From assembly GCA_014607495.2 (NCBI GenBank), contig CP053163.1, positions 2,088,716 through 2,152,715 of the forward strand: DNA of 64,000 nt, given 5' to 3'. The DNA is from Carposina sasakii (Eukaryota; Arthropoda; Insecta; Lepidoptera; Carposinidae). Of this stretch, positions 1 through 11,702 are shown piece by piece. A model generated the notes under the pieces. That model had not been told where the DNA came from. It did no database searches and worked only from the letters and a program-made list of their open reading frames with translations. Numbering within the stretch: position 1 is the first letter of the stretch; each line of letters starts with the position of its first letter. The translations under genes and the position numbers were made by a program.

Positions 1-610
1 GGGAATACAGCCTTCTCTATGTTTGTATATGACAATGTTAGTGTATTTACTCCATTCATCAAGTATAACATCTCGAAGCATTGAAGGCACAACATAGACA
101 TACGACTTCCAAATCCCCCCAGATGCGGAGCCCAGGTGCTACACCCCAGCTGGAGTTAATCCCGTGCCAAGTTGATCACTGTAAAAATCCATAATTTATC
201 AGGCTCACTAAAAGGTGCCAAACTTGCTTCCGAGCCAAATTCAGCTTGTTACAGTTGGCATGGGTTCATTCGAACCAATTATATGGAGAATTACTAGATA
301 TACTGGACTGTATTTAGCAACATTTAAGTGTACTAGATCAGGGGGCCAATTCTCGAAAAGTCTTAAGTTGGAACGAAGCCGAAACGGAACCGATGTAGAC
401 GCTCAGAACAAAGCAATAATTACTTTACGGTGACGTAATTAGACATAATATTTTAGCCCGAGACAGTTATTTTATTTTATTCTGTCATACTCACGGCTAC
501 GGCATATTAAAATATACCTTAATACTCTTACTGGTTGCGTTTCGTCTCAAAATTTTTGAAGAATTGCTCCTCCCAGTTTTCTTACGGTATTTACAATGAA
601 ACCATCATAA
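1..610. other. no gene recognised
   Basis: I see no coding region, RNA gene or complete repeat here. A short stretch near 339-372 (GGGGGCCAATTCTC followed by AAAAGTCTT) resembles one near 2527-2560, so both may belong to a minor dispersed repeat. Confidence 0.5.
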
Positions 611-832
611 ATATTACCCACACTTCACGACACCGTAACCTAGTCCCACATTCGTGTTGTAGGTACTAAGCAAAGGTATACCTAAGTAAGTAAGTAAGTA
701 TACCTAGAGACATCCAAGACTCGAAAACAAACATCGATATTCATCATATCAATGTTTGCATCTACCGGGATTCGAATCCAGGACCTATGGCGTCGCAAGC
801 AGTCACTAGCTACTGCACCAATCGGCCGTCGA
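611..832 (-). repeat. tRNA-derived SINE, family A
   Basis: On the minus strand this starts with a tRNA-like head (GACGGCCGATTGGTG, then a B-box GGATTCGAATCCCGG on the same strand) and runs into a body with a short inverted repeat around ATTGATATGATGAATATCAAT. Related copies lie at 2160-2391, 27610-27804 and 35968-36208. A polymerase III promoter-bearing SINE is the natural reading. The body is diverged and carries a GTAA tetranucleotide run at about 687-702. Confidence 0.75.
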
Positions 833-1284
833 CGGCATGAGTAGCATAATAAATATATTCACTATCAATCTATACAAACATCTGAATAGACAAATCTGGA
901 GGGTCTCGAGATTTCTCCCAAGATATACCCAACGACATGGGCTTGGTCTAGCGGAAAACGCTCAAAAAAGTATAGATTTCACGAAATTATTGCTATGAAG
1001 ACCCTTCCAAGTGTCAAGTCCTTTAGTAAGTGGATCATTTATATTCTTGACCCATGACCCAAGTATATGTTTCTTCACTCCCAAATATATGGACAGATTC
1101 CAAACATAAGGACATTCACTGACCTTTTAACATCGGTCTGGCCACGCTATTCTAAATGTGGCTATAGAATCTCTTTCGCGATCCTGCAGTCCCGACTACC
1201 CCATTTTAGAAAACACAGTCGTATGTATATGTATGTTTGTATGATACATCTAATAAAGCATAAGTACTTATATATACCATACTA
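833..1284. other. no gene recognised
   Basis: Unremarkable AT-rich DNA with short spurious open frames only. Confidence 0.5.
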
Positions 1285-1372
1285 GGAAAAAAAAATGATT
1301 TCAAGTCTCAACATTTTGAATTCAGGGTTTTATAGTGTTTCGTTTAACATATCCTATTTGATTTACACTACG
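1285..1372 (+). repeat. degraded MITE-1 remnant
   Basis: The segment keeps the order of MITE-1 right-half motifs (ATGATTTCAAGTCTCAA, TATAGTG, CGTTTAACATATCC) seen in the better copies at 5014-5277, 42257-42520 and 57537-57800, with deletions. It is probably an old copy. Confidence 0.5.
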
Positions 1373-1669
1373 TAATTAATACTAATAATAATCATTTATA
1401 TAGGTAACTAAAACGTAAGAGTATCCCTATGTATAGAATAAATTCAGGAGCCATTTCTAATGAACGCCGCCGAAATAAATCATAAAGTGTATCCCAAAGA
1501 TTTCCGGCCTGTACTTTCTTAAGTAAACCATTTGTATTCCGCTGGTTATATCTCGCCCGAATGCTGGATCTCATATGGATAATAACTCACCAGAATTACT
1601 CGATATCCCATAATAATATCGGAGTTATGTCGGCACATCGTAGAAGAAAAGTTGGGAGTAAATAAGGTA

Positions 1670-2057
1670 TACAGGGTGTTATTTCGTTGCCACCCTTAAC
1701 GAAGGGTACGTACTCTATACATTAAATAAAGTAAGTTTATGCCAAAAAAAATGCTGGGAAACGATGTAATTTTTTTTGTTTTTTTTTTTTTATTACTTGA
1801 TCGGGCCAAATTTATAGTGTCCAGTGTTTATACCAGTTTTTTCATAGACAGATATTAATTATTTCTCGTGAAAAAATCTTGCTACACGCGTCAATGTGCA
1901 TTTATGCAGAAAAACGCAGTCTACTTTACTCAACTTTGGACCCTAATATATAGGAAACCAGACACTTCCCGGGTATGCTTCCATGGACAAAAATGATCGT
2001 GGTGATAAGGAGATTCCGTAGTTCTCGGGACCGTTGACGACTAAAAATCAACCTGTA
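1670..2057 (+). mobile_element. MITE-2, TA-flanked TACAGGGTG element
   Basis: This is a 390-bp non-autonomous element with ends TACAGGGTG and CACCTGTA-like, flanked by TA. Shared internal blocks (GCTACACGCGTCAATGTGC, CATTTATGCAGAAAAACGC) recur in inverted orientation at 10126-10510 and 26994-27369 and in degraded form at 50067-50311. The short TIRs and TA target suggest a Tc1/mariner-type mobiliser. That is inference, because no transposase is present. Confidence 0.75.
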
Positions 2058-2073
2058 TAGTAAATTAAATAAT

Positions 2074-2115
2074 CTGGGGGAGGCCTACGTTCAGCAGTGG
2101 ACTGCAATAGGATGA
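2074..2115 (+). repeat. RTE-type 3' tail fragment
   Basis: Only the terminal block GGGGGAGGCCTACGTTCAGC...CTGCAATAGG is present. It is shared with the RTE-tailed SINEs and resembles the end of the RTE LINE at 48.0 kb, and is best read as a severely 5'-truncated insertion. Confidence 0.7.
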
Positions 2116-2159
2116 CTATAGTAAATTAAAGTAACTTTATACATAAAGTAGTAGTAGTA

Positions 2160-2391
2160 AATATTCACACACTACACAACACATTAACCTAGTCCCACAA
2201 TAAGGTCCCTAAGGTCTTGTGTTGTGGGTACTAAGCAACGGTATATAAATACATAGATAAGTATAGAAACATCCATGACTCGGAAACAAACATTGATATT
2301 CATCATATCAATGTTTGCACCTACCGGGATTCGAACCCAGGATCTATGGCATCGCAGGCAGGGTCACTACCTACTAGACCAGTCGGCCGTC
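2160..2391 (-). repeat. tRNA-derived SINE, family A
   Basis: A full-looking copy. The minus strand begins with GACGGCCGACTGGTC, carries the B-box GGGTTCGAATCCCGG, and ends at the plus-strand AATATTCACACAC terminus shared with the other family A copies. Confidence 0.8.
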
Positions 2392-2855
2392 ACTTCACCT
2401 CTTGGTGAGATGCATTAATAGATACGAAGGAGATTATAAAAATGTTAGATCACATTAATACATCTTGATGCGAAAACAGATATTCAACATACTTAGGTGA
2501 AACCTTCTAGGGTTCGAACTAAAGACCAGGGGGGCAATTCTCAAAAAATCTTGAGTGACATATTGCTTCGCGTTTCGTTAACGGTTCGTTACTGGTTGCA
2601 GAATCGCGCCCCTGTAGCAAGTCATCAAATTCGGAACTTTAATAAAACAAACCCTATGAAAATCAGAATTGTAGTGCTGAAACCACATGTGTGTGCATTA
2701 CGAATAGTGGGTAAGAGCGTGCTTTTATATTTGGGAAAGAACCGACGCTACGACACCGATAGCTCAGCACTAGCATGGCCAGTACGAACTTGGAATATAA
2801 ATGATGTAAGTATGCAGGTTTAACAGAATTTTGTTTGACTATGCACACTCAATTG

Positions 2856-3110
2856 GCCGCGTGGTGCCGGCAGAATAGAATTCGCACCACCCCATGTCTG
2901 CCCGTGGGTATCGTACAAGGCGATTAAGGGTTTCCGGGAGGTGGGCAGCAGTGCCTCCCGTGTTGACAACATAGTCCAAAATACAAACTGCGGTCACCAA
3001 CCCGCCTGCCCAGCGTGGTGACTATGGGCAAATACCCCCCATGGCAGTCTTGTGGCGTGCCCCGGGGGAGGCCTACGTCCAGCAGTGGACTGCAATAGGC
3101 TAATGATGAT
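2856..3110 (+). repeat. RTE-tailed SINE, family D
   Basis: Starts at GCCGCGTGGTGCCGGCAG and ends with the RTE-type tail GGAGGCCTACGTCCAGCAG, CTGCAATAGGC and a TGATGATG run. Comparable copies are at 8353-8549, 9175-9432, 29303-29536, 38580-38834 and 63891-64000. The 3' end resembles the RTE LINE at 46570-48034, so that LINE class probably supplies its reverse transcriptase. Confidence 0.85.
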
Positions 3111-3253
3111 GTAGAAGTACACTCAATAAATGTAGCCTCAAGTTTATTAGATTCAATTAATCACTTTATATTTCCTCAGGCGATGAGCTAGTAACATTCC
3201 ACTGCTCTTTTGCATCTAAACGTGTTTGCAATATCTCCTTCGTGATCCTGCAG

Positions 3254-3462
3254 TTGATGATGATCTCCGACCGTATTTCGGCCAAGGTGACCAATCTCTA
3301 CGGAGTTTGGCCAGGTACGCAGGAGATATTATAGTGCACAAGTGTGTGCGCAAACACAGATGCACTCTCTATTCCGTTACTCTCATAGTCCGATGGGATG
3401 GAAAGCCGACACGACCGGAGAGAGATCAGGCGCAGGACCAACGGTTTTACGTGCTTTCCGTT
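3254..3462 (-). repeat. tRNA-derived SINE, family B (5' truncated)
   Basis: Body and 3' end only. The plus strand reads GATGATGATCTCCGACCG (the ATC-type tail in reverse) through TACGTGCTTTCC. The tRNA-like head present at 17462-17801 is absent. The apparent 89-residue open frame over this segment is a SINE artefact. Confidence 0.85.
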
Positions 3463-4505
3463 ATCGCTACCCCTTTTAGAGCGTGTATAATGTAGATAGG
3501 TGTCTACGCCTGAAGCTACAACCGTAGCTTATTTTAGATTTAAGCATATTATGTATTTATTCCAAAAATTGTTTATTTTAAATTTGCCACCTTTTGCTCT
3601 AGGACACGTTCAAACGCTCATGTATATGTAAAATTTACTGTTTGTTCCTTATTGCCCTGACTTAAGGTCTAAATGTTAATTGAACTTAAACTAATGTTAA
3701 AGGCAATGTTAACTTTAACTTCACTCACTTAAAACTCTCTCTCTCTCGTTCGTTCGTCTCCGACTAGGTTACGTGTCCGATTTTGATAATTTTCGGGAAT
3801 AGAAAGATTCTTAATTTAAACAAGTACTTTTATTTTCCACACTTGTTCCCATAACGAACAATAGGTGGGTTTGAATATTTAAAGAACAGCTAGTTACCTA
3901 ATTCCTCTGGTTTTGAAATATCTAGATATTTATGATAATATAGATCATTGAGATTTTTTATTTGGTATAAATGAACAAAACAGCAAAAAAAAGTTATATT
4001 TGAGCAGTATTTATACTTTTAGAGCATTTTTCATTAAGCTGAAATGGTTCGGATCATTTTAATGGAAAGTCGAAATATTTCGAAAGTTTCTCTCTTTGGT
4101 GTTATTAAAACTTTCAAAACAGCGTTCATTCAAGTTGCTCTTATCTCTCCTTGGTAAGGAAGTAAATATTTTAAGGCAAAAGGAAATAAATCGAGAAACT
4201 AAAAAGATAACATTTCTAGTAAAACATGAAAATAACACTAAATTATGGCAAAACAAGTAACGGCCTCCGTATTACCATATTACCTACATATATATGTACT
4301 TACATATACATATAACGAAGATGAGGCGAAGGTAGGCGATACAGTTAGGTGTCAGGCATGGTCCAAAATCCAAAATAAAGAATGCAGCGTGTAGTTGTGA
4401 ACTTTAATTAGATTACACAAATACTTTCACAGTATTAACACACAGAATTACCAAGATTATAACGGATAACGTAGAAACGCGGCAAGTACACGACGGATAC
4501 CAGGA
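3463..4505. other. no gene recognised
   Basis: AT-rich unique-looking DNA with a short CT/CGTT-rich patch near 3735-3760. I could not assign a function to any part. Confidence 0.5.
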
Positions 4506-4824
4506 GGTCTACTCTGAAGTGACGATAAACGAAGTATCGGCCGAATATCGAGGTGTTTCCTACTACAAACTTCCTTCGATCGGATCAGTCGCGCCGTTTT
4601 TCATTCGGTCCGATCGAACTCTATTTGACAGGTATAAGGCTAGATAATAGAAAGCTTATAATATTAGTCTATGTGAATTATTCTCTATGGTTCCGAATGA
4701 GTTGTGAACTCAGATGAATGAATCCGAAGCAATTTCGTAGTAGGATCAAAGGCTGTCAAAGGCTTCGATTCGGTCGGGCTTCGGTCGGACCGAAAGATTC
4801 GAAAGCGGCATTTCAGAGTAGACC
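4506..4824. mobile_element. foldback element MITE-3
   Basis: The ends are inverted copies of each other: GGTCTACTCTGAAGTG at 4506 and its near complement CATTTCAGAGTAGACC ending at 4824. The interior is rich in TCGGTCGGACCGA-type inverted motifs. No target duplication was clear. Confidence 0.55.
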
Positions 4825-5013
4825 CCCTGTGCATAGCTCGACAGTCGCAACAAGAATTAATCCACAGCTCAATTCCACCGACCATGTGGCCGTTGTAAAA
4901 CTACCGTGGTGCCCCCTCAGCACCCTGTCTTGTCTATGCCCAGCTGCTCACTTGACGTTTCTAACTCCAAGAATTGAAAATAGGTGGCGTCGCAGATCCA
5001 ACTGCGACACATA

Positions 5014-5277
5014 TACAGAATGTAACAAAAAGGGTATGTTAAGCGAAAAGCTATGTAAATAGCCCACTATAGAAAACCTATTTCCAAAATTTGAGACTCG
5101 AAATCACATTTTTATATTTCAAGATTGTATGAAAATTCCTGAGATATTTAAAAATTCTCCATATTATCGGGAAAAATAAACATGTGATTTCGGGTCTCAA
5201 ATTTTGTGGATAGGTTCTCTACAGTGGGCTATTTACATAGCTTTTCGCTTAACATACCCTTTTTGTTACACCCTGTA
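5014..5277. mobile_element. MITE-1, palindromic TA-flanked element
   Basis: A 264-bp element whose two halves are inverted copies. The left runs TGTAACAAAAAGGGTATG, AAGCGAAAAGCTATG, ATAGCCCACTATAG; the right end gives the complement and finishes ACACCCTGTA. TA at both edges fits TA target duplication, as for Tc1/mariner-type MITEs. Other copies: 42257-42520, 52308-52535 (right end lost) and 57537-57800. Confidence 0.85.
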
Positions 5278-5711
5278 TATGTAGGTACTTCTTATTCATC
5301 TATGCTATGGTTAGGTTAGGTTATTACCTAACTAGCAATCCATTAACAATAAAATGTTAGTTATAAACATGGTTTTTTTTTACTTATATCCGTTCAAATT
5401 CCAATAAGAGTTGTCTCTTTTCTATTGCTATATAAAAATATTTTTCCCACTACGGTATTTAAGTATAACATTTAGCTCAATTAATATTTTACGACGATGT
5501 TTCCTCGTGAAACGCCAGAAAAATAAAAACACGCATAAAATAACGAGTTTAATCTTTTTTTCATTTGAGTTTAATTAAATTGCTCGCGTACTGCGAAAGA
5601 AATGGAGGCCGAAATAATTGAATCGGACAACTCGCTTCTTAGGATGGAAATATACTTGTCAGCCGCGTCATATATCAGTAAAAAACGTTCCTCAAAAACT
5701 TTGGAACTAAA

Positions 5712-6021
5712 TCTTCTAATATAGGTATAAAATTCTCGTGTCACGGTGTTAGAAGTTAAACTCCTCCGAAACGGCTCGACCGATTTTCGTAAATCTTAGC
5801 ATGCATATCGGTTAGGGTGGAGAATCGGACAGCATCTATTTTTCATCCCCCTAAATGTTAAGGGTGGTCCACCCCAATTTTTTTTTTTGTTGACAAAATT
5901 TTTTGTTTTTATTTTTTTATGATACAGCATACAAAAATACATACGAGTACAACCATGAATTGTCACCCCTCTAGGATCAACCCCTTTTACATGGCAAAAC
6001 AATGTTTGCCGGGTCAGCTAG
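5712..6021 (+). mobile_element. short non-autonomous Helitron
   Basis: Begins TCTTCTAATATAGG directly after A and ends GCCGGGTCAGCTAG directly before T. This is the TC...CTAG structure between A and T, without target duplication, expected of Helitrons. The interior (CTCGTGTCACGG, CCGAAACGGCTCGACCGAT) belongs to a repeat family common in Lepidoptera. It carries no Rep/helicase sequence. Confidence 0.75.
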
Positions 6022-7131
6022 TTAAATGTATAAAACTGAATGAAAAGACTAAGAGCCTTACCTATAAAAAAAATTAAGTTAGGCTTTTTAGTTTAAGCAT
6101 TTTACTGTTAAATGTCTTGCTAAGTGGGTGCATAACTTAGAACTTAGGTATACATAGGTAGAAGGTATGGAAATAGTCCACTGTACAGATACTGAGACTC
6201 TAAATCAACTGTTATTTTTCATGTAAGATAGGCATAATTTTATTACAAATTTTAAGGAGATTCAGGGGTTACTAGGTACTCTTATTATAAAACCAGATAG
6301 TTTCTTATTACTATATTTAGTAGTATCGAAAACCCGCAGCACCGCCAATCCCCCTGATAATAACATAATATAAATTAAGCCTAATATTTTTGCAATGTGA
6401 CATGATTTTAATTTAATTAACCTGTGATCATATGTACCGATTACTTTACTTTTTAATGATATTCAAAGATTAATTTCTGATGGGATATTTATTTATTATG
6501 TAACTGGCTTCCATTTGAAAACTGGTGGTTAGGCACTTACTATACGTAGAGCGCTAGTAAATCCTCAAATCATCAATTATCAACTTTATAGGTATTTATA
6601 ATAGGTCATATTCCTAACTTTGTCCACGCGTAAATTATACACTTTGTATTACTCTGATGTAGGTATATGTAGCTGCCAAATTTCATGAAAATCAATTTAG
6701 TAGTATTTGCGTGAAAGAGTTGCATTTTCGCTAACTTAAACATTAGTGGATATAAAGTGTTAAGTGTCAAATTCAATATAAAAGTGCTGCATTATGTTTT
6801 AAGACAAAATCGTGAAAATATCAACACGATTTTTGTTTGAGTATTGCTTGCACTTTCCTGCTTATTCTATTCAAAATTCCTCTCTAAGGCCCTGCAGTAA
6901 AAATATAACTCACCACCATTATAACCCGTATTCCCAAGCAATAGAAGTCACTTCTGTTATAACTTGCACTTAGCAATAAAAGCGCATTCTCGGAGTTATG
7001 AAAACTCTGTTTTATTAGCGCCTGAAAAACAATCAACGTTATTCGTTCTACAATTTTTTGTTTATTTCGTTGTATTTATAATTCGTGTTATATTTATAGT
7101 CGCTTGTGTTTTAACTTCCTATTATTATTTA
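6022..7131. other. no gene recognised
   Basis: No coding or repeat structure I can support. The sequence is AT-rich. Confidence 0.5.
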
Positions 7132-7343
7132 CTAGCGGCCACCCACGACTTCGTCCGCGTGAAAAGGCATCGCACCCGTGCGAAGCCGGGGCGGGTTAGG
7201 TTAATTATACATATAAACCTTCCTATTGAATCACTCTATCTATTTAAAAAAACCGCATTAAAATCCGTTGCATAGTTTTAAAGATCTAAGCATAAAAAGG
7301 GACAGACAGCGGGAAGCGAATTTGTTTTATAATAATGTAGTGA
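7132..7343 (-). mobile_element. short non-autonomous Helitron
   Basis: Read on the minus strand it starts TCACTACATTATTATAAAAC after A and ends with a GC-rich hairpin region (CGGACGAAGTCGTGGGTGG) and CTAG before T. The same 3' end recurs at 44501, 44745, 45721 and 62396, where one copy carries Helitron helicase sequence. Confidence 0.8.
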
Positions 7344-7364
7344 TGATCATCATGATAGCAAGTA

Positions 7365-7506
7365 ACATCTGCCCGTAGACATCCTAAGAGGCGATAAAGG
7401 TGCATGATGCGTGGATCCTGCCACGCCCGCAATCCCGCCTGCAACCCGCCTTTGACAATACCCGGGAAAGGCCTATGTCCGTTGCAGTGTGCTGCAATAG
7501 GATGAT
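7365..7506 (+). repeat. diverged RTE-tailed SINE, family D
   Basis: Retains GCCCGTAGACATC, GAGGCGATAAAGG, CCCGCCT and the tail AAAGGCCTATGTCCG...CTGCAATAGGATGATG, with many substitutions. An old copy. Confidence 0.6.
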
Positions 7507-8352
7507 GTATATATATTTATAAGTAATAACATTGCATACAGACTAACCCAAAGTAAGATATTTATACTTTAAACCATAAACAAGTATAGCACAGTTCGAC
7601 TAGCCGCAGTATTAGATGCTCTATGGAATGGAACCGATAAACAAACACAATAAAAAAGGTTTTCCACCTCATAAGTTAGAACATCAGCAAGTTATAATCA
7701 TAACTAGTTGCCGACTTCTGCAAAACTACCGTTCTGCTACAAATGTGACAAATACATCCACATTAGCATTTAGAAACTCCTAACTACGAGTAAAATCCAA
7801 CATTATTTTACTGCATTTTCCGACAACTTTAAAATATGCCAGCGCGGGAAACGTAGCCGAGTAATAAACGTAAAAACACGGTTAACGCACGTAGGCATTA
7901 CAATAAAAAGTAATTTAAGCAAACACACAAACAAACAATGCAAGTATTTAACGATCTTGTTTACTTATGTACATGACATTTTATAGGACACGACACGCGC
8001 CAATTAGGGGAGGAAGTTTAAAAAACAAAATAGGTCAAGCTCCCTGAATAATTAAACTTCTATCCGGTCATAAGATCAACGTGGCCCGTAGCTTTTAATA
8101 GTTAATTATACTTGTTATATTGTTATAGAACTACTTGTAAATACAACATGCACTTAACAATGTTTTGAACAATATTTGACAGTAAAAAATCTTATCCTGA
8201 ACATTGTCTTAAGGCACATTTTTAAGAATAACGCCTAATACAATTTCATTTAATCTCGCACTCTATTGCTCGTTAATTATTTATTGTGTTTATGTACTTA
8301 AGAGTACATAATATTTAAAATGTATTAACTAGGTTATTGTACAATTGATTGT
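7507..8352. other. no gene; 24-bp fragment of element G at 8229-8252
   Basis: Mostly featureless. The segment 8229-8252 (ACGCCTAATACAATTTCATT) matches the 3' end of the hammerhead-like retroposed element found at 20350, 41532 and 60879, so it may be an extreme 5' truncation. Confidence 0.45.
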
Positions 8353-8549
8353 GCCGTGTGATGTCAGCAGAGTAGAAAAGCACCACCCCAATCTGCCAAT
8401 GGGTATTGTAAGAGGCGATTAAGGATTTCCATTAAGTGGGCAGTAGCGCCTCTCGTGTTGACAACATAGTCCAAAAACCACACTCAGGTCACCCACCCGT
8501 CTACCCAGCATGATGACTATGGGCAAAACCCCCCTATGGCAGTAGCCTA
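8353..8549 (+). repeat. RTE-tailed SINE, family D, lacking its 3' tail
   Basis: Shares GTGCC...CAGCAGAGTAG, GAGGCGATTAAGGA, GACAACATAGTCC and ATGACTATGGGC with the other copies, but stops at GGCAGTAGCC before the RTE-type tail. Confidence 0.75.
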
Positions 8550-9174
8550 AGCCTAGCCTTAGCTAAGTACTCTCTGGGCGGTAGGTGTCAGTGGCAAGCA
8601 ATGTAATATAGTTTGGCATCGATGTTAGTTATCGCAACACTCCTACCAATAGCAGACTGAATTCTTAACGTGATTTGAAGATCGCGCGAAAAGGAAGGCT
8701 TTCTATTACAGTAAACGTTTCTATGATGAACCTCTGTCAATTTGAGCATGAAATAATGTTACTTTTACCGGCAACTAGTGGGTGTCGTGAGTTGGCATCT
8801 TCCTTCTATAGAAAAGAATAAACATCTACTACAACTAGTCTGTCCTCAGGACTAATTTGAGGTAGGTATTTAGCACGTTTGCAACACGTAGAAAAACTTC
8901 ATTACCGCAGCGATGTAATTTACGTTCCATAACTAAATCGGTCGGATGTAAATAGGCTATTTGTCACTCGTAGGGGCGGATTAAGTGGACCTATTACTAT
9001 CGAAGTCGAACGGAACCAACTTTTTACACGGTTGGTTGAACATTTAGCGATAAAACTTCAACTCTACGACACTAGTTGTAAGATTGGTTTTCTTTGAACT
9101 ATTGTAAACGTCGTAGCTCGGAATAACGTTATAGTGTGCAATTGACGTCTCAATCTTTAGAAATTTGAATTACA
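8550..9174. other. no gene recognised
   Basis: Unique-looking AT-rich DNA. Confidence 0.5.
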
Positions 9175-9432
9175 GCCGCGTGGTGCCGGCAGAGTCGAGT
9201 TTGTACCACCCCATGCCTGCCTGTGGGTATCATATGAGGCGATTAAGGGTTTCCGGGAGGTGGGAAGCAGCGCCTCCCGTTCTGACAACATAGCCCGAAA
9301 ATCACATTGCGGTCACCAACCCGCCTGCCCAGCATGGTGACTATGAGCAAAAACCCCCATGGCAGTAGCCTTGTGGCGTGTCCTGGGGTAGGCCTACGTC
9401 CAGCAGTGGACTGCAATAGGCTGAAGAAGAAG
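9175..9432 (+). repeat. RTE-tailed SINE, family D
   Basis: Full-length copy from GCCGCGTGGTGCCGG to the RTE-type end GGCCTACGTCCAGCAGTGG and CTGCAATAGG, with a short GAAGAAGA tail in place of the TGATGA run. Confidence 0.85.
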
Positions 9433-9480
9433 ATAAGGAAATAGGACGATAGGCTTACCTTTCACCACATAGGACACAAC

Positions 9481-9655
9481 TAGGTTTAGCATAGCACTAT
9501 TAGATGTTAAGAAACAATGAGTAGTTACTAGCTCATTGCCTAAGAGAACTCCCCTAAATTCCTCAGTCGACTCTTACGACATGCACGGAAGGAGATGCAG
9601 CTGATGTATTCTATTGAAGCCCCGCATCAGCGCAGCACAGGATTTTTTCCTTTCT
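9481..9655 (+). repeat. dispersed repeat, family E fragment
   Basis: Shares CTAGCTCATTGCCTAAGAG, CTCTTACGACATGC and the segment around GCCCCGCATCAGC with 30345-30570, 37418-37545 and 38840-39135. The nature of the family is unknown. It has no open frame and may be a SINE or a degraded LINE 3' end. Confidence 0.5.
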
Positions 9656-10125
9656 ACAAATTTAATTATCCCAGATTTACAGTTGGTGCAACTGAGCCTT
9701 GAATTTTATGTTGCTTCAGAGCTTAAAACTCGCACTCTAGTTTATACTAGCTTACACTTAAGTAAGGGTATACCGAAGATAAACCCAATACTTAATCCTT
9801 ACTTAACTCTAAGGTCATGACAGTGCGTGCCTTTCAGAACTGTGTGAGTGCAAGTAAATATATTTAATCCTAGCTTTGACAAACAACAACCTTTTTGTGT
9901 AAACATGCCAGATGTTTATCAGTTTAGATTTTCGTATAAAATTTATTTTATAAATTTATTTTAGTTTTACTAAAACTTTGTACAGTTGATACGAGCAAAT
10001 ATTACATCTTGTTTGTCTTTTTAGTCGCATAATATAGAAAATAAATGAATGAAATTAATCGCATTTAGTTCGTACTATGTTAAAAAACAACCTAGAATTT
10101 AAAAGTACTTAAACCACTTATCCTA
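9656..10125. other. no gene recognised
   Basis: AT-rich DNA with spurious short open frames. Confidence 0.5.
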
Positions 10126-10510
10126 TACAGGATGATTTTTGGTCGTCAACGTTCCCGAATACTACGGAATCTCCTCATCATTACGATCATTTTTCTCCAT
10201 TGAAGCATACCTGGGAAGTATCTGGTTTCCAAAATATTTGGGTCCAAAGTTGAGTAAATAGACTGCGTTTTTCTGCATAAATGCACATTGACGCGTGTAG
10301 CAAGATTTTTTCACGAGAAATAATTAATATCTGTCTATGAATAAACTAGCATAAACACTGGAAACTATAAATTTCGCCCGATCAAGTAATTAATTTTTTT
10401 TTTGTAAAAATTTTACATCGTTTCCCGGCTTTTTTTGGCATAAACTTACTTTATTTGATGTATAAAGTACGTACACTTCGTTAAGGGTGGCCACGAAAAA
10501 ACACCTTGTA
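10126..10510 (-). mobile_element. MITE-2 copy
   Basis: Inverted relative to the copy at 1670-2057. It begins TACAGGATGATTTTTGG and ends CACCTTGTA, with TA at both edges and the same internal blocks (TTGACGCGTGTAGCAAG, ATCTGTCTATGAATAA). Confidence 0.8.
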
Positions 10511-10794
10511 TAATATAAGTTTTATAGATAAAATTTTAATAATATAACCCTTGTGTGCAGTTCATTACAATGCAAAACTGCCATATGAATAAATGAATAA
10601 AAACATTAATATTAATTTATGTAAAATAAATTAACAGTGGTAATATATTCAGGAATTCTACCAGAGGAAACATACTGGAATATATTATTGTTTTACTTAT
10701 ATTTATATGTATCAATTTAAAGTTAATTTGATAGGCACATTTTTTCTCTTTATACTAATAAACTAAAAAAAACACAAGGACGTATAAATAATAA

Positions 10795-10960
10795 ATATAT
10801 CACGCCTCTTACAATGAGGAGTAGTAGGCATATATCACGGATCTCCCTTTGCTACGGTCCTGACACACCTCTTTCGCTTCATGGATTTTCATGACAAATT
10901 CTTCATGCACGCTCGTTGGTTTAGGGTACTGTTGAATTGACCTTCCTCTAATTTTTTTTT
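10795..10960 (+). repeat. dispersed repeat, family E fragment
   Basis: The segment ATCACGGATCTCCCTTTGC, CTGACACACCTCTTTCGCTT and GGTTTAGGGTACTG recurs at 39005-39135, so this is another piece of family E. Confidence 0.6.
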
Positions 10961-11545
10961 ACGATTTGGCCAAGAAAGTTCTATGAGGTATTTTATATTA
11001 ATTAGGTACCCTCCCAAGTCTTCCATTCAATCTCCCGTCGCATAAAAGACATAAGATAAATCATATAAAATTAAAGCAAAATAAACAAATATTGGTAGGT
11101 ACACTGTATAGACTTATTTCTAATAACCAACTTCAGAATAAATCTTGATAAAATTATCACGAAATCGTATTTTAATACCAATCTTAGGCAACCGACATTA
11201 TCTTGAACACGGTGTATCTTGTGTAAACGGTGCTAACTTTTTTCCTGTTTGATTAGATTTTTTGCACAATTCTAAAGTAATTGTTGGGTCAATTCCAATA
11301 AATTTCACGAAACCTAAACTACATTGTGTGGAAAAACCGACGAAGCGTTCATTTATTTATCTGTGTATCCTCCGCCTTTGGTCTAGTAAACTTTATGGGT
11401 CACTTAATAACACAGAACAGTAAGTAGGTTCGATTTCAGACCGATACTGATATTTACGAGATAGTTTGCTTTTTTAGCGATGTTTAAATTGTGCTTATTG
11501 TAGTACGAGGAAACCAGGTTGAATTATTATCCTGAGATATCACTA
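10961..11545. other. no gene recognised
   Basis: Nothing assignable. The stretch ends at the left edge of the DIRS element. Confidence 0.5.
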
Positions 11546-11702
11546 TTACATTTCGTACGTTTCATTCTTTGATATATTTTTAACACATGTAGTACTTTTA
11601 TTGTACTGGCAACTTCGCACAATTTCAGAGTGGGTAATTCGAAAACAGAACTACCCTACAACCTACGATACTATTCCTAGTCTACCGATAATTTCCTTCA
11701 TT
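11546..11702 (+). repeat. left inverted terminal repeat of DIRS element
   Basis: Starts TTACATTTCGTACGTTTC and is complementary to the right repeat through TCTACCGATAATTTCC. Its outer end is shorter than that of the right repeat, as usual in DIRS elements, where the internal complementary region supplies the missing end during replication. Confidence 0.85.

Noticed and set aside
1392..1574. Small minus-strand gene
   Set aside because: A 60-residue frame with no motif, start context or neighbour support.
6964..7275. 103-residue membrane-like protein
   Set aside because: The second half is the reverse of a Helitron 3' end, so the frame is accidental.
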